DNA from: Theristus sp. LFF4_11
Taxonomy: Eukaryota; Nematoda; Chromadorea; Monhysterida; Xyalidae
Length of the DNA: 64,000 bases
Direction of reading: 5' to 3'
Assembly: GCA_030248135.1 (NCBI GenBank)
Contig: JASANC010002903.1
Span: forward strand, 1 to 64,000
This document shows positions 1 through 12,200 of the stretch, in pieces. Both the position numbers and the translations under genes were made by a program. The stretch's first letter is position 1, and every line of letters starts with the position of its first letter. Under the pieces are notes generated by a model. The model did not search any database, had not been told where the DNA came from, and saw only the letters and a program-made list of their open reading frames with translations.

Positions 1-1003
1 TTTGAACCGTGCGGAAAATGCATTGCATTTCGATTTTGAGCTGCTTTAGTTGTTCCCGTTGTTCAAATGATCAGAAAACAATCTCCTGATCAAGAACACA
101 ATCTTTACTACATTCCCTTTCAAAGTTAAAAACAATCTTTTTTAATCACCAACGGTCAATTGCTGTTCCCATTAAAAAAAGTAAAGCGATTTTAAAAATT
201 AGTTGAAATGAAACGACAAAAAGTAAGAATTTATAAAAATCGTTTTTGAATGTACTGTAATTCCACTTTTGAATTTTTGTTTTTGAAATTGACACATTCT
301 AATTAAATTAAACCCGCGTGTTGAAAACAAATTTAAAATGCTAAGTTTATAATTTTGTTGTTATGTTTTTCACCCGTTCAGCCTGCTCTAAGCATATTCT
401 TTTTTTTGTAGCAGTGAAAATTAAAAAAAATTATCAAAAAACATAAAAAACGACGTTTAAATAAAAAAACCATTAAAAAACACTGTTTTTTATACCTTAA
501 CATATACCCTAACATATAACCCAGCCTTTTTGCAAAGTGAAATTGAACAAATAACCGCTTTGAAAGCCACCTTGCTTTCTCGATCGATTTTTAGTTAATC
601 ACGCACTTCATTAACAAACACCGTTTATTTGATTTCGCAATTAATTTTTTAGTTGAGTTGTTCAGATAAAATTTTTCTGTTTTTTGAAAAAGTCTCAAGC
701 AATAACTTTACAACATTTTGCTGTTTTTCACGCACTTCATTAACAAACACCGTTTATTTGATTTCGTCGTTGTTGGCCGTGCAGCACAGATGCCTTCATT
801 CGCTACAGTACTGCGTTGGTCAGCTGAAATCACGCCCTCTAAGTTTGAATGTCTGCGGCAGCCTCTGAAGACAATCTCGTGCCCTAAAATAAAATCAGTT
901 TTTCCAAATTGAAAAAAAAAATCATGGATTCGGATTTTCGAAAATTCTTTTGATTTTCCAATTCCAAACAGCGGTCTCGAATCCACAAAACAATGTTTTT
1001 CAG
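1..1003. other. AT-rich non-coding stretch upstream of the visible SPR exons
   Basis: No exon could be recognised here. The 5' exons of the sepiapterin reductase gene should lie upstream, either outside the window or unrecognised here. The stretch is AT-rich with homopolymer A/T runs and contains one 38-bp direct duplication, listed separately. Short open frames around 650-990 on both strands look like no family I know. Confidence 0.6.
600..766 (+). repeat. 38-bp direct repeat, two copies
   Basis: The same 38 bases (starting cacgcacttcattaacaaac) occur at 600-637 and 729-766. The start-to-start distance is 129 bases and I see no mismatch. This looks like a local segmental duplication. Confidence 0.9.
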
Positions 1004-1401
1004 GGAAAATCAGCGCAGAAGCTATTTCGGCGTCAAAAGCGAAAAACGACGATCTTCGCGTGTTGAACTACGCGCCCGGGCCGACCGAATGGACATGACC
1101 GAACAGATTGCTGCACAAGCACACAGCAAACACATCCGGCAAACGTTCTCAGGTCAGGGTTTGTCATACAAAGTTATTTTATTTTTAGACAATTTAGGCA
1201 GGGTGCGGATCACGTCAGACAAGTCACGCAAATTACGAAAAACAATTGTATTGAGACATTTTTCTCTGTTTTGCAGACATGAGAACCGGCAGAAAGCTGT
1301 TGAGCGCCGCACAGACGGTCGTGAAACTCGTCAATCTACTGAACGAGGACACATTTCAGTCGGGAGCACATATCGACTATTACGACATAAAGTCATCCTG
1401 A
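1004..1401 (+). CDS. SPR: Sepiapterin reductase, 3' two exons, with a frame break
   Basis: Sepiapterin reductase makes tetrahydrobiopterin with NADPH in the cytosol and belongs to the short-chain dehydrogenase family. Two exons are visible: 1004-1152 (after a TTTTTCAG acceptor, ending at CAG|GT) and 1277-1401 (after TTTTGCAG, stop TGA). The first reads RVLNYAPGPTE, the family hallmark N-Y-A-P-G-P after the catalytic region. The second ends FQSGAHIDYYDIKSS, matching the usual C-terminus (SGAHVDFYD). Between PTE and DMTEQIAAQ the frame shifts within 1087-1092; read straight through, TGA at 1096-1098 stops the protein. A polyadenylation signal AATAAA lies at 1566-1571. The 5' exons are missing from view. 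The break could be an assembly or read error, a polymorphism or an early pseudogene. Confidence 0.85.
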
Positions 1402-1967
1402 TTTCCCAAAAGTTTGACTCTTTTTTGTCGCGTTTTTTGTACTTCTCACATCCACATGGTGTGGTGTGGTCGATTCTCCAAAGCTTTCCTTTTTTTCAGT
1501 TTCTGATATTTATTTGCAATATATTCGGAGAAATGGGTCATTCATGCACAGCTAAATTTTTAATGAATAAAAAGCTTTCTCATCATTCCGTTTGGCACTG
1601 AAGTCAGTGAAGGAAGAAAGAAGGTACACGATAAACCGAACAAAACGCGGAAAAATCTACACGTATCAAAAAACAATAAGAAAACACACACTTAAAATCT
1701 ACCGTTCAAGTTGCTATTAATGTTCCACAGTCAAACTGCAAAACGTATCCATTCTGTGCATTTTGACATTTCGAATGTGGCGTGCTGATTGTGCTGCATT
1801 AAGCTGGTAGAACTAATCAGTCAACCCATTATTCAAAAGCAGCCAACTAAAATAGTTAATTGCCAATGATTTACAAGTCGACTGTATATTTCTTCGAATA
1901 ACTATACATGCCAAAATGTTGGTTTTTGACTCACTGCCCACCAAACACCCGAGGTTGCCTGAATATG
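1402..1967. other. Convergent 3' intergenic region
   Basis: This lies between the ends of the SPR (+) and VOPP1-like (-) genes. It contains the SPR polyadenylation signal at 1566-1571. A repeat at about 1751-1829 is also found, diverged, at 58975-59050. No other coding signal was seen. Confidence 0.6.
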
Positions 1968-3443
1968 TCACATAGAAAAGTTGCGTGCGTGATGCACCCG
2001 CGGCGTCATGTTGCATTCGTTCGGCATCGGCACCGGATGCACGCGACTGTCTCTGCCCGCGCGTCCACCGATCGCTTCCGCGTAGGCGGGCGGCGGCTCC
2101 ACCATTGGACGACGACGGCCATTGTTTGGAGCTGGTCGTGCTGGCACCGGCACCGGACTGGGAGTGGCGCACGCTGATGTTTCAGTGTCTTCTTGGGGAT
2201 TGTGGTTGACGCCGACGGCGACTGTGACCGGCACGATCGAGAGCGTCGTTGTCGTCCGCTGTCGTCCGGGTCGTGCCGTGGCCGGACGTCGATGTGCGGC
2301 CGACATGCACGTGTCGTAGGACGGCGGCGCACCCGGGGGACGCTCGTGACGACGCAGACGTCGCGGCAGTTGACGCGTGATCGCTGCTGTGTTGCCTGCG
2401 GAGGTGGCTTTGTTTTGCAATATCAGTTTGTTTTTATCTCATATTGCTCATGTTGGTTTGTCCGACACCGACTCATCGTTGTTGCTTTTATTTCAACTTT
2501 GGACGCCGTAATCAACCGGTTCATTTGTTCGCTTACACACATAGTTGTTCTGGTCCGGAGTGGTTAGGAGCCCGATATAAACAGGATGGCTGGAGCAAAT
2601 TTCCCAGACAGATGCATTGTGGTTTAGATAGCTGAGGAATGTTGGGTATGAGGCGGGCGGGCGGTGGAGAAATTCAGAGCGTCATTTTTTCGATATCTCA
2701 CCAAATAAAGCGAGGTCGTTTGAAATAGACGTCGGTGTGGTCGTCCACGTTCGCATTCCATGCACCAGGAATGGATTGTGCTTCCAACGATAGACGCTGT
2801 ACACGACGATCGACACGACAATGAAGAACACGACGCCGCCAATTATGAACCTAATTTGTTGGGTTGATTGTTGAAATGAGCGATGTCAGAGCGCAGAGCT
2901 ATCAAGATACAATATTGACGGCAGTAATTTTGGAAACTCACCAAATAAACCAGCTGAACGGTCGATTTCTGTCGCCGAACGCATCTTCACGCAGACTACA
3001 ACAACGGTCACCGCAGCATTGCAGACGACGGGGGCACCTGAATGGGAATGGTACGTTCCTATCAAACAGAACAGTGCAGTGCAAGCGTTTTTTGTAACTT
3101 TTGCAGTGTAACTGCCAAACACGACCAACTCGAACTCGATGCGCGTTTGGTTCGTCTCGAAAACGCACTGCAGTCGGCGGCTGCCCGGTCGATTGTTCTG
3201 CTGGTTGCGACGATTCTCGATCCTGCGATCCGCTGCGGAGCCGGACGGTGGCGGCACTGGAAACGTCTGTCGATTCACACCGTACTCCCATTTATTGTTC
3301 TCTTGCACGTATCGGTGGTCTCCGAGTGTGACCGTTGGCATCGTCGTGATCAAGAACAGCATCAGCGATGACGACGCACGTTGAGTGTGCGACCGGCAGA
3401 GGATGGCGGCTGGCGAATGGGGACTGATGGACTTCGGCAGCAT
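1968..3443 (-). CDS. VOPP1/WBP1-like single-pass membrane protein with PPxY motifs
   Basis: Four exons: 3443-3169, 3037-2942, 2850-2702 and 2395-1968 (stop). Phases agree, giving about 315 residues. Exon 2 encodes a Cys-rich ectodomain with CCGDRCC, very like the CCGSRCC of VOPP1. Exons 2-3 give a hydrophobic helix (starting FIWFIIGGVVFFIVV). The long cytoplasmic tail carries two WW-domain ligands, PPSY and PPAY. This is the plan of the VOPP1/WBP1 family, which binds WW proteins such as WWOX or NEDD4-type ligases at endosomal membranes. The start is uncertain. The Met at 3443 leads into a hydrophobic stretch (LMLFLITTMPTVTL) that could be a signal peptide, and a Met at 3362 is an alternative. 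An unspliced frame also runs through 3291-2942, so exon 1 is the weakest part; exons 2-4 are solid. Confidence 0.7.
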
Positions 3444-3966
3444 GTAAGACAATGGGGTGATGATGATCGTGACATCAGATGTAAATGCACCGTTGTCAAG
3501 GAGGGAACACTTGTTTGAAACTAACAAACTAACTGGGAAACGGATTACTGCTTGCTGCCAAATTCCCAAATTTTTTTCTGCCCAGTTCGTTTGCACGTGT
3601 TGTTGATAACGTTGGTTGTCATGGTCTCTTGGTGTATACTGTATGCCATATGGGCACGTTTGTGTTTGTCATAGTCGCGCATGTGTGGTGACTCATCAAG
3701 CTTTGCAAAAGCAGGGGCACGCATGAAAAGTCACGCTGTGATACAGGTTTCATTCTTTTTGAAATTAAAATTCGATGCATTCGATGACGCAAGTAAAACG
3801 GGTGCCATGCTATTGGAGGGTTTCATTCCGGAACAACAGTCAAAGCGGTGAAACAAAGCAATGAAGAAAACAGACTGGAAGTCAGATATGTCAAATTGAA
3901 CAAAAGCATCACTAAAATAAGAATACAATTATTGAATTTCGACAGAAATCAACAACAACAACCGTG
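3444..3966. other. Intergenic region between G-alpha 3' end and VOPP1-like 5' end
   Basis: About 520 bases hold the promoter of the VOPP1-like gene and the 3' flank of the G-alpha gene (both minus strand). No coding exon, repeat or clear core-promoter motif could be supported. Confidence 0.5.
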
Positions 3967-6900
3967 TCACACAAGCCCACAGCCCTGCGCACTCTGTTGG
4001 ATGAGCATGTCGAGCACACTGTCGAGGACGAGTTCCACCTGGTTGGTGTCGGTCGCACACGTGTGATGCACGTACAGCGCCTTGTCAGGCTGCGTGTGCA
4101 CCGACTCAAACTGTTGCTCAATGTAGGTGAGGGATTGCTCGTAGGTTGATGGGCCTGATGTACAATGGTTGTTGATGAAACAGAAAACAAGCAGGTTTCT
4201 GAATAATCTCGGCTTGTTCTGCGAATAGTCCTTACATTTTTTATGGGTTTGATTGTATTCAGTAGCGGTTACACGTAAAAAAATGAAAAAAAAAACAGAA
4301 CAAACGGGTTATGCGTAAGTGGCTTGTCACGCCGCGTAACAATCAGCTTGTCGTGAATTGGTGAGTGTGATAACGGTGTTTTAGTTTGCGTTTGTTTGCT
4401 TCTTTAACACGTTTCCTTTCGAGGCAAGCAAAAAAAATTAGCTTGTCGGTTGACGCGCAATTCAAACTGGCAAAGTTACGCGGACGGAACACTGACAACA
4501 ACAAAGATACCCGACTTGAAAACGAACCCAGAAAATTGGGGAACGTCGACTTCAGCGGGACGCGACGAATCTTCTCAGCGAACAGGTCCTTCTTGTTCAG
4601 GAAAAGTATGACGGAGGTCTTGCGGAACCACTGACTGTTGCAAATCGAGTCGAACAGTCGAATCGATTCGATAAGGCGATTCTATATAATATGGAGAAAT
4701 TGAGGAGGCAAAGCAATGAACAATATGTTTAGAAAACATAAATCTCGAGTAGAAAAATAGAAACTAAAGTGGAAGTAGCAATGGAAAGAGGGAATCATAT
4801 AGTGTCAAAAAATGCCCAACCGTCTGTTCGTCCTCCTCCATCATCTGATCGTATTCACTGATGGCCGAAATGAATATGACGCCCTTGACGTCGTCGAAGC
4901 AGTGAATCCACTTGCGTCGCTCCGACCGCTGCCCGCCGACGTCAAAGATTCTGAGCACCAACATCCAAAAAGTCAACTTTATGTTGATCGTTTGCTGTTC
5001 TCAGTTTGGCTGTGTGATGTGTCAGGCTGGTTTTCGGAACAACACTAATTATCTTTTGATTTGGAAAATGAAAAGTAATCATACTTTTGACAGGTGAACT
5101 TTGGTTCCAAAAAAGCTGGAGAAACACGCGACACAAACCTGAACTTTAGTCCCTTGATGGTGAACGGCACTTCAATGATGCCAGTGGTTCTGACACGAAC
5201 CAGCAGCACGTCCAGTTCGGTCGGCCGATAATCAGAAGCGCTGATTCGATCAACCGAATCAAAAAAACTGCAAAGAAAAAAGAAGCTAAAAAGAAATTTT
5301 CAAGAATATAAATAATTGAAGCAATTCACAAAACTAAATAAATCAAAAAAGCATTCTGACTGACTGCCTGGCTGAATCATCCAGGTGATATTCTGCCCTG
5401 CGTACGAAAGCGGCACGAACATTCGCGTCCTGCCAAAGGCTGCGCAACGCTTGCTGCAACTCGAGGTCCCACGGCTCCGTGGTCGTCCCGTCGATGCTTT
5501 TGTTCAAAACGAGCTGTGCGGCTGTCTGCCGTTGAAGGTTTTTCGTAATACAATATCGGACATCGGTAGAACTTGTGGTGAATAAGTTTTGGTAAACAAG
5601 TTTTTTGGGCATGATGGCTGTGTTTTTAAACACATTTGTTTAGCCAGTGTTTGACTGAGAAGTAGCATAAATGTACTAAAAGTGGATGAAGTGTTAAATA
5701 TAGACGGAAGGCAAAAAATGAGAAAGTCCCACCCAAACGATTTAGATTTCCACTTTTACAGCACTCAATTGTCTTGCGCCGTTAATTCCAGAAAATCTAG
5801 TTATGTGTGTGTCGTGTGAGAATATTGGACTGTTCATCCGCCATGCCCACGACTTCAAACCATGCGACGGTGTGGTGTGCTTGCCGCCAGGTGGTGCTTA
5901 TTTCCGCAAATCTCCGCTAGGCGAGCTAAGCGCTCATCCACATCGTTGCACGCGTACACTGGAAACGCCTACTCGCGAAACTTAGTGAGCTATGCATGTA
6001 TACTATTTGCAGTTCACGAAAATCGTGCTGCACGCCAATTTCAATGAGCTTGTATTTTTTTCTTTTGGTTCTGCGACTCAATGCACGCATATTCAAGAAA
6101 CGATTGACACGGGAATTAGGAACACGCCTGAGAAAAGCGGAGTAACTAGGGCTACATGTTGTATTTTGAGTTGCCGCATCAAGCATGAAACTAATTTCCA
6201 TTTCATGTATTCAGTCGCAGAACCAAAAAGAATTGGCAGCACACAAAATTCGAAGGTGGGCGTTTCCAGATTCACACAGAAGACACCTGTAGCTGTGGCA
6301 TTCACCTTGGCAGCGTCATTCTCCAGTGGCAGTTCAAATCGCTCCATGGCGCGCAGCACCATCGACATCGACACAACCACGTTCGCGTAGATCGCTGCCT
6401 TCTGTTGGCGCAACTCTGACTCGGTGAAACCAGCGCCGTGTAGAATCCTGCATGAGCCGTGCTCCAAAGAATGCACATAACATATCCAACTATCTGATTG
6501 GTTGGTGATCACGTGATGCATGCATTCTGTGGAGGCATTGCTGTGCAGAGGCGGAGTTAGGTTTGCACAGAATGCATGCATCACGGTCATTCCTGGTTGG
6601 ATATGTTATAGAGTTAAGACTTTATTTTCTATCATGTTTTCACAAACGCATGACACTGCAGGGCTTTATGAGATTAGAAAACTTAAGGTGTGATTCACAA
6701 ACTTCATCTGTTTCAGTACCGTGCTTTTACCGCAGCCGCCCGTGCCTGAAAAACAGAAAAGCGAACGACACTTGGGAAAAGTTGTACAACCAAGAATAAA
6801 AAGACTGAGGCTTAATTTTTATCCTTTTTGAGGTTTTATTTAGTAAAGGTCTATTGGAGTTCCTGCGGTTTGCGAAATAAAATGAAAATGTAATGAAGCC

Positions 6901-7155
6901 TGACAACAGTGCACCGCTGTAATAAAACCCACAAACAAAAAATGACAAATTTTTATAAAGTTGGTCATGCAACTTTTTCTCTAAAAACGGAATCAAGAAC
7001 GACGAGATCTTGCGAGGGGCACTGTTCTGCTCACCCAACAGCAGCATCTTGACCACCAGCCGCATTTGCTTTTTGTCGTTCACTATCTGAGCGTCGATGT
7101 CCGTGGTGCGCGTGTGTGAAACCTTGACCGTATCACTCGAGCATATTATTCCCAT
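3967..7155 (-). CDS. Heterotrimeric G-protein alpha subunit, Gi/o-like
   Basis: Eight phase-consistent exons (7155-7035, 6745-6703, 6447-6306, 5525-5365, 5267-5139, 4950-4821, 4681-4528, 4154-3967) give 355 residues, the normal length. The N-terminus MGIICSS fits myristoylation at Gly2 and palmitoylation at Cys5. Switch I has RVRTTGIIE with the GTPase arginine (about 180). Switch II has [18 protein letters not shown] with the catalytic Gln (about 206). Base-recognition motifs FLNKKDLF and TCATDT are intact. The C-terminus GCGLV has Cys at -4, the pertussis-toxin site and receptor-coupling tail of Gi/o. The oddity is the P-loop, GTGGCGKST at 41-49 instead of GAGESGKST: Lys and Ser needed for phosphate and Mg are kept, but the Glu and Ser before them are Gly and Cys. 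It likely relays 7TM receptor signals at the plasma membrane. A MITE sits in intron 2. Confidence 0.95.
6478..6608. mobile_element. Short palindromic MITE, copy 1 (G-alpha intron 2)
   Basis: Thirteen-base perfect terminal inverted repeats (taacatatccaac / gttggatatgtta) flank an inner inverted repeat containing tgatgcatgcattctgt and its reverse complement. The element is about 131 bp with no coding capacity. Related copies lie at 51751-51885 and 56851-56982. Confidence 0.75.
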
Positions 7156-7373
7156 GGTGGTTGGAATTTATGAAAACGTCCGCAGTCCGCACCTGCGTTT
7201 TCTCTCAACTGAATCAAAAGTACGAACAATCCGTTCAGTTTACAGCATAAACAACACATAACACCGAATTCGGACAACAGAATGTTTCTTTATTTGGCTT
7301 GTTTCATTACATTAGTGTTTAGATTTGAAAGTTCAGCATGATTACATGCTTACGATTACAGCGTCCAGCCACA

Positions 7374-7752
7374 TACAGAGTGGTCCAAAAGTAGTGAATA
7401 CAATTTTCAATCGCTCTAACTCGCCAACGGTTGGACCGTTTGAGTTGAAATTTTAGTCGCTGACTTAGGAAGCACAAACTTAGACTTCCACCAATTTTTA
7501 TCCCAAACAAGAAAACATTGCTTTTGTGCGGGAGCAAAGTTCGAAAAAATAAATTTTTGCATAAAAAACAGCATTTTTTAAATGTCACATCGGATTATTT
7601 TCATCGATAAACGTCACAAATAGAGCAAAAAAATTGTCAAAAATCAAGTTTGTGTTTTTAAGTAAGCGACTAAAATTTCAGCTCAAACGGTCCAACCGTT
7701 GGCGTGTTAAAGCGATTGAAACTTGTACCCACTACTTTTGGACCACTCTGTA
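7374..7752. mobile_element. Tc1/mariner-type MITE, 379 bp foldback
   Basis: Both ends carry tacagagtggtccaaaagta as inverted copies, and the inverted arms extend about 140 bases inward (for example ctcgccaacggttggaccgt and its partner near 7690-7710). TA at both ends fits TA target-site insertion, and the TIR resembles mariner ends. It lies about 220 bases upstream of the G-alpha start codon, so it may overlap that promoter. Confidence 0.85.
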
Positions 7753-9247
7753 TTGTTGAGTCACCGAGTCACATGAAACTTCGATTGTGTCTCTCGGAAG
7801 CCAACACGGGAGTTTCTATGTGTGTACCATTTCTTTTATCAAGCATCTTGTTTCCATAGAAATGATTCTTATTACGATCGAAATCATATCCAGCACAACA
7901 ACAACACAGTCGATGAAGTGCTAACGAAGTGCCTCAGGTTAGTGCACAGAGCGCAGCAACTTCAGATAAACATCGTGGCACGCTGAAGTGCGCGCCCAGT
8001 TGCGTCTGTTGAACATGCAGAGTTTGCAAATTGATTATTATTGCAAAACACGAAACCTTGCAACGGAACCAGCTTGCAAACGGAGAAGCCAAACCGGCAT
8101 GGTACGACCAGAACGAGATGGCCAATGAGCAGTTGTGGTGGTGATTGGGATGAAGGAAAGTGTGCAAGTGGACAACTGGGAAAACAGATGCACGCATACG
8201 ATATCGGGTGTTTTTCAGATGACGCCTGTATGTCTTCCCATAATACACCAAAAGGCGACTGCCACAAAAGTGACATTGACAATCATAAAGATACATTTCA
8301 AGCGTCATAATTGTGTTCATACAGTGACATAATTCAATCGCACTGATTGTCCGTGTGCGATAAATCAAATCAAAACAGCAATCAAAAACAGAAAACATAC
8401 ATACAAAAATACACACGGGAATGTGCTGGAATTACACAATATTAAACAATAGTAAGAAGAACTAAACATATCTTTTATAAAAACTAATTTTAAAACTGAA
8501 GAATACTAGTTAACAACAGTACACTGTACACTACGAACGAGGAAACAATCGACAGATTGTCAAAGCCTTTGTCGATTGTTTGCTGTGATTGGTTCGATTG
8601 CACAAAATCTATAGTGAGCCACACGCACAACGCAAAATGCTGTGCTTTTGGAGTTAAGAATAAAAGGAAAATAACATCTGAAACACGCAAAATTTACTCT
8701 AAGTCACAAAATCACATGAAATCACACACAAGAAACAACCAAGCGTTGAGTTGATAAAAAAATCACCGACACATGTACGCTGCTCGCAAATAAATAACAA
8801 ACTACATGAAATATTCGCAATGTAACTCTTAACTTGTCTTCACAACGTGAAAGTTCCAGTGTTGAGACAGTCCACTCTGTTACAACACAGTAATGTTGCA
8901 TTATAACAAACACGCACGCTCACACGCGCGCTGCTACAAACAGACACCATCGGATTAATGCCCAAATAAACCTGTCACTTTTTTTCGCAAAACCTGAGCG
9001 ATATTTGAATGCTAATGCATAAATGGGATCGAGTTGCGAGGTAAACACAAATGCGGTTTTGATCATATCCAAGCCCCAATCACGTTCCTTCTTCCTTCAT
9101 TTTCGCTTTTTTCCAGCAAAAAAGCGACAGGCCTATTCGGACATGCTCCAGTATAAACAACGCAAGCATCTTTTGAGCGAAGTTTAGGAGTGTTTCGGTT
9201 GCCGTTTCAAGTTTCTACCCCTTTTTCACAAGTTTTCCCATTCGCCG
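7753..9247. other. Intergenic region, no gene seen
   Basis: About 1.5 kb between BACURD 3' (-) and the MITE upstream of G-alpha. Short open frames near 7934-8416 on both strands show no family resemblance and no coherent splice pattern. Nothing else is supported. Confidence 0.5.
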
Positions 9248-12200
9248 CTACGCATTGCGCAAGTCGCGGCGTGCCTTGTCGATCTTCTCCGAGTGCACGC
9301 GTTCGTGTTCGTTGGTCGGTGAACTGAGCGTGCTGCTGGAAGCGGACGCACAGCCGTCGCCGCCGACCGAGGCGCCTTGCTGCTGGTGGCCCCCTGCTGT
9401 GCCTGCACCCCCCGCCACCGAGAGATCCGTCTGGCAGCTGCTGCACACGCCCGGCGGCGTCTCGTACAGCAGAATGTTCATCGCCTCCTCGTAGATGCGC
9501 GCCTCGGGGAACTCGACCTGGCACAATGGAAAGGAGATTTGATGGTTTTGTTAAGCACGTTTTTAGGAACTTATTGTGATAATCACGTGATAGTCTTATT
9601 GAGAGTGACGCAATCGCATTTAGCACTTGCTAAATCACAAGCTAGAATTCGCAGCACTTGGTAAAAATATGCATAAAACCGAATCTTCTGCTCGAACCTG
9701 TGTTCCGTTGATCTTTGATTTGTTTCAGACTCGATTTGAGTTGGACCTTGTGATTTAAAATTCTTGTGTTTCAACAAATTTCGCGTTTCAAACCAAAATC
9801 ATCATTTTGATCACCTTTGTGTGTTTCTTGTCAGTGGCATACACGATTGATGTGCAGCACACCTCTGCCACTTTCTTATGCAGTCCGTAAAACGTCCACG
9901 AACAGACCTCGTTTGCTGCGCCGATGTCTGCAAGCACCAAAAACGTTTGTAATTTCCACTTTTAGTGTTGCCTGGAAACCTCTAGAATGTTAGGGGAATA
10001 AAACAATGAATGCAAACTAAACTCAAACGAGACAAAACAGCTCTAAAATTACTCCATTTCTCCCAATCACTCAATCATTTTGCCAATGTGCTACACATCT
10101 GCTTTGTCATTCAACACAGCCCCATTGTCCACTGCTTGAACAAACCACACTCACCTTTCACAAAGAGAATGCGCTCATTGAAGCGTGTCACGAGTTTATC
10201 GAACAACTCCATGTTCTTCAGCAAATTATCGTCCGACTGAGACGTGTACGAGTATTTGTTGTTGTTGCGATTCAGCAGCAGTTTCACCACTGGCTGCAAC
10301 ATGAGACGTTTTTTTGGAATTTTGAGCAAAAAACTTTTTTCAATTTCAATTCAGCATCTGGCGACTTGCATCAGCACTGTGTTATACAACAGAGCGCACT
10401 GTCCTCAAACGGGGACTATAAAACAAACACCAGCAAACTTCTCAATTTCAATTCAATGCCCGACTTTGCTAACAATGCAACCGCAAAGAACCTTTTTCGT
10501 CAATCGCAGCAGCATTGCAGCCTGCTTGGGCGTCTGTATAATGGGCACACGACACACATCCGGGTCGTCTTCATCGACACGACACAGCATCTCCTGGCAG
10601 AGGTCGATCAGCTCCTAAATATTTCAGCATCTCGTCCATTGGGGTGACAAAAAAAGTTTTTTTTCAGAATTTCCCGTGCGTGCGGTGGAAAACTTTTTTT
10701 AAGTTGACAACCCTCGTTCATTCAAACTTTACTTGCATCTTGGAATCCGGTGGATTTGTTTTGCGGTTGGAAAAAACCGATTGGAACGAAACTCTGGACT
10801 CTGGTGAGTTTCTGGTTTGCCGGATCAGTAGCAGAAATCGTTTCGACATGAAAGCCAACAATCACACAAATCAAAGCACTCCCAGCGCACCTGAATACAG
10901 TAATACTTCGCCTCAGCGGCCACTTCGAGCAACTCGCGTCTGCACGTGGGCAGCGCGCAGTCGCCATCGCGCAGGAAGTTCAACACCAACGGGAAATGGC
11001 GGCCGCATCGATCCAGCAGCACCCAGCCGTCGTCGTCGCACATCACCTCCATCCGCCCACTGAACATCGCGCGCAGCATCGAGTCGTAGCTGCGAAGTAA
11101 GACGAATCAGCGCAGTTCAGTCGCTTAAACATGAGTGAGAACAGTTTATAAACATTTTTGTGTGATTAGAGCTAGCTTGATTGATTGGTGACCTCAGTGC
11201 GATGTACCATACTCTCAAGCTCACAGTTCCAACAACAACAACGTCTGTCCGCAAGCATTTTTTCAGTATCAGAGTAATATCATTGTGGAATTCTCTTGAG
11301 GATACCACGGTTTCATCCCCTACTGTTGGCCAGTTTAAGAGATATCTCCGTTCATCCGAATACCAAAAAATTAAAACTTTTGTTTCAAAAAAGTTCTCTA
11401 CAATACTTCACTAGGGGAGTCCGCACAACCGCTGGTTTGTCGCGCGGTTGTCTCTTCGTTGGCATGTGGTCTGTTTATTTATTTGTTTGGTTTTCGCGTT
11501 TAGTTCCGTGCCGTGCCGTTCTTGTTTCGGTTTTGCATTTGTTTGGTTTGGTTTAGTTTGTTCTGCTTCGGCTGCCTAGTTTCTGTTCGGTTCGTCTTTT
11601 TGATTGAACAATTGGATTTTTATAGTCATTTTCTTTGCGTCATTTTGTGTGTTTTGTGTGTTTGTGTGTTTGTGTGTTCGTGATAAGTACGATTCTGCGT
11701 CTTTTCATTTTTCACATTTGTTGGTTGTGTTTGTTTTGATCCGTACCGTTTTGTTTCGATTCTGTTTTTGCTATGTTTGGTTGGTTTCGTTTCTGTTGTA
11801 GTTGCTTTGTTTCCGTTCGGCTCATTTTCGATTCGTGTTTTTTAAATGAAACGCTAATTTCAAGAGTCTGTGTTTGCGATATCTTCAATTCTGCGTCTCT
11901 TCATTCATTTTTGCTTGCTGATTTTGTCTTGTTTAGTACTGTTTTTCGATTATGTTTTTGCCAGGTATGGTTATACATCGTTTTGTTTCGACTGTTGTGC
12001 TTTTGTTCAGTTGCTTTGGTTCGTCTTTTTGATGTGTAACTTGGTTCAAGAATCATTTCCTGTGTTCGCGAGAAATTCGATTCTGCTTCCTTTCATTTTT
12101 GATTTTTGAGTTCATTTTGTTGTGTTCCGTTCAGTTCAGATTTTTTTCTCGTTTGACTTGGCTCGGTTTCTTTTTTGATTCGGTTGCTTCGTTTATGTTC

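Noticed and set aside
993..1601. A 202-residue plus-strand open frame
   Set aside because: It is the wrong frame across the first SPR exon and reads through an intron; the SPR exons explain the same DNA better.
7934..8416. A 160-residue minus-strand frame as a gene
   Set aside because: Cys/His-rich by composition only; no motif spacing, overlapping frames of similar length, and no splice partners.
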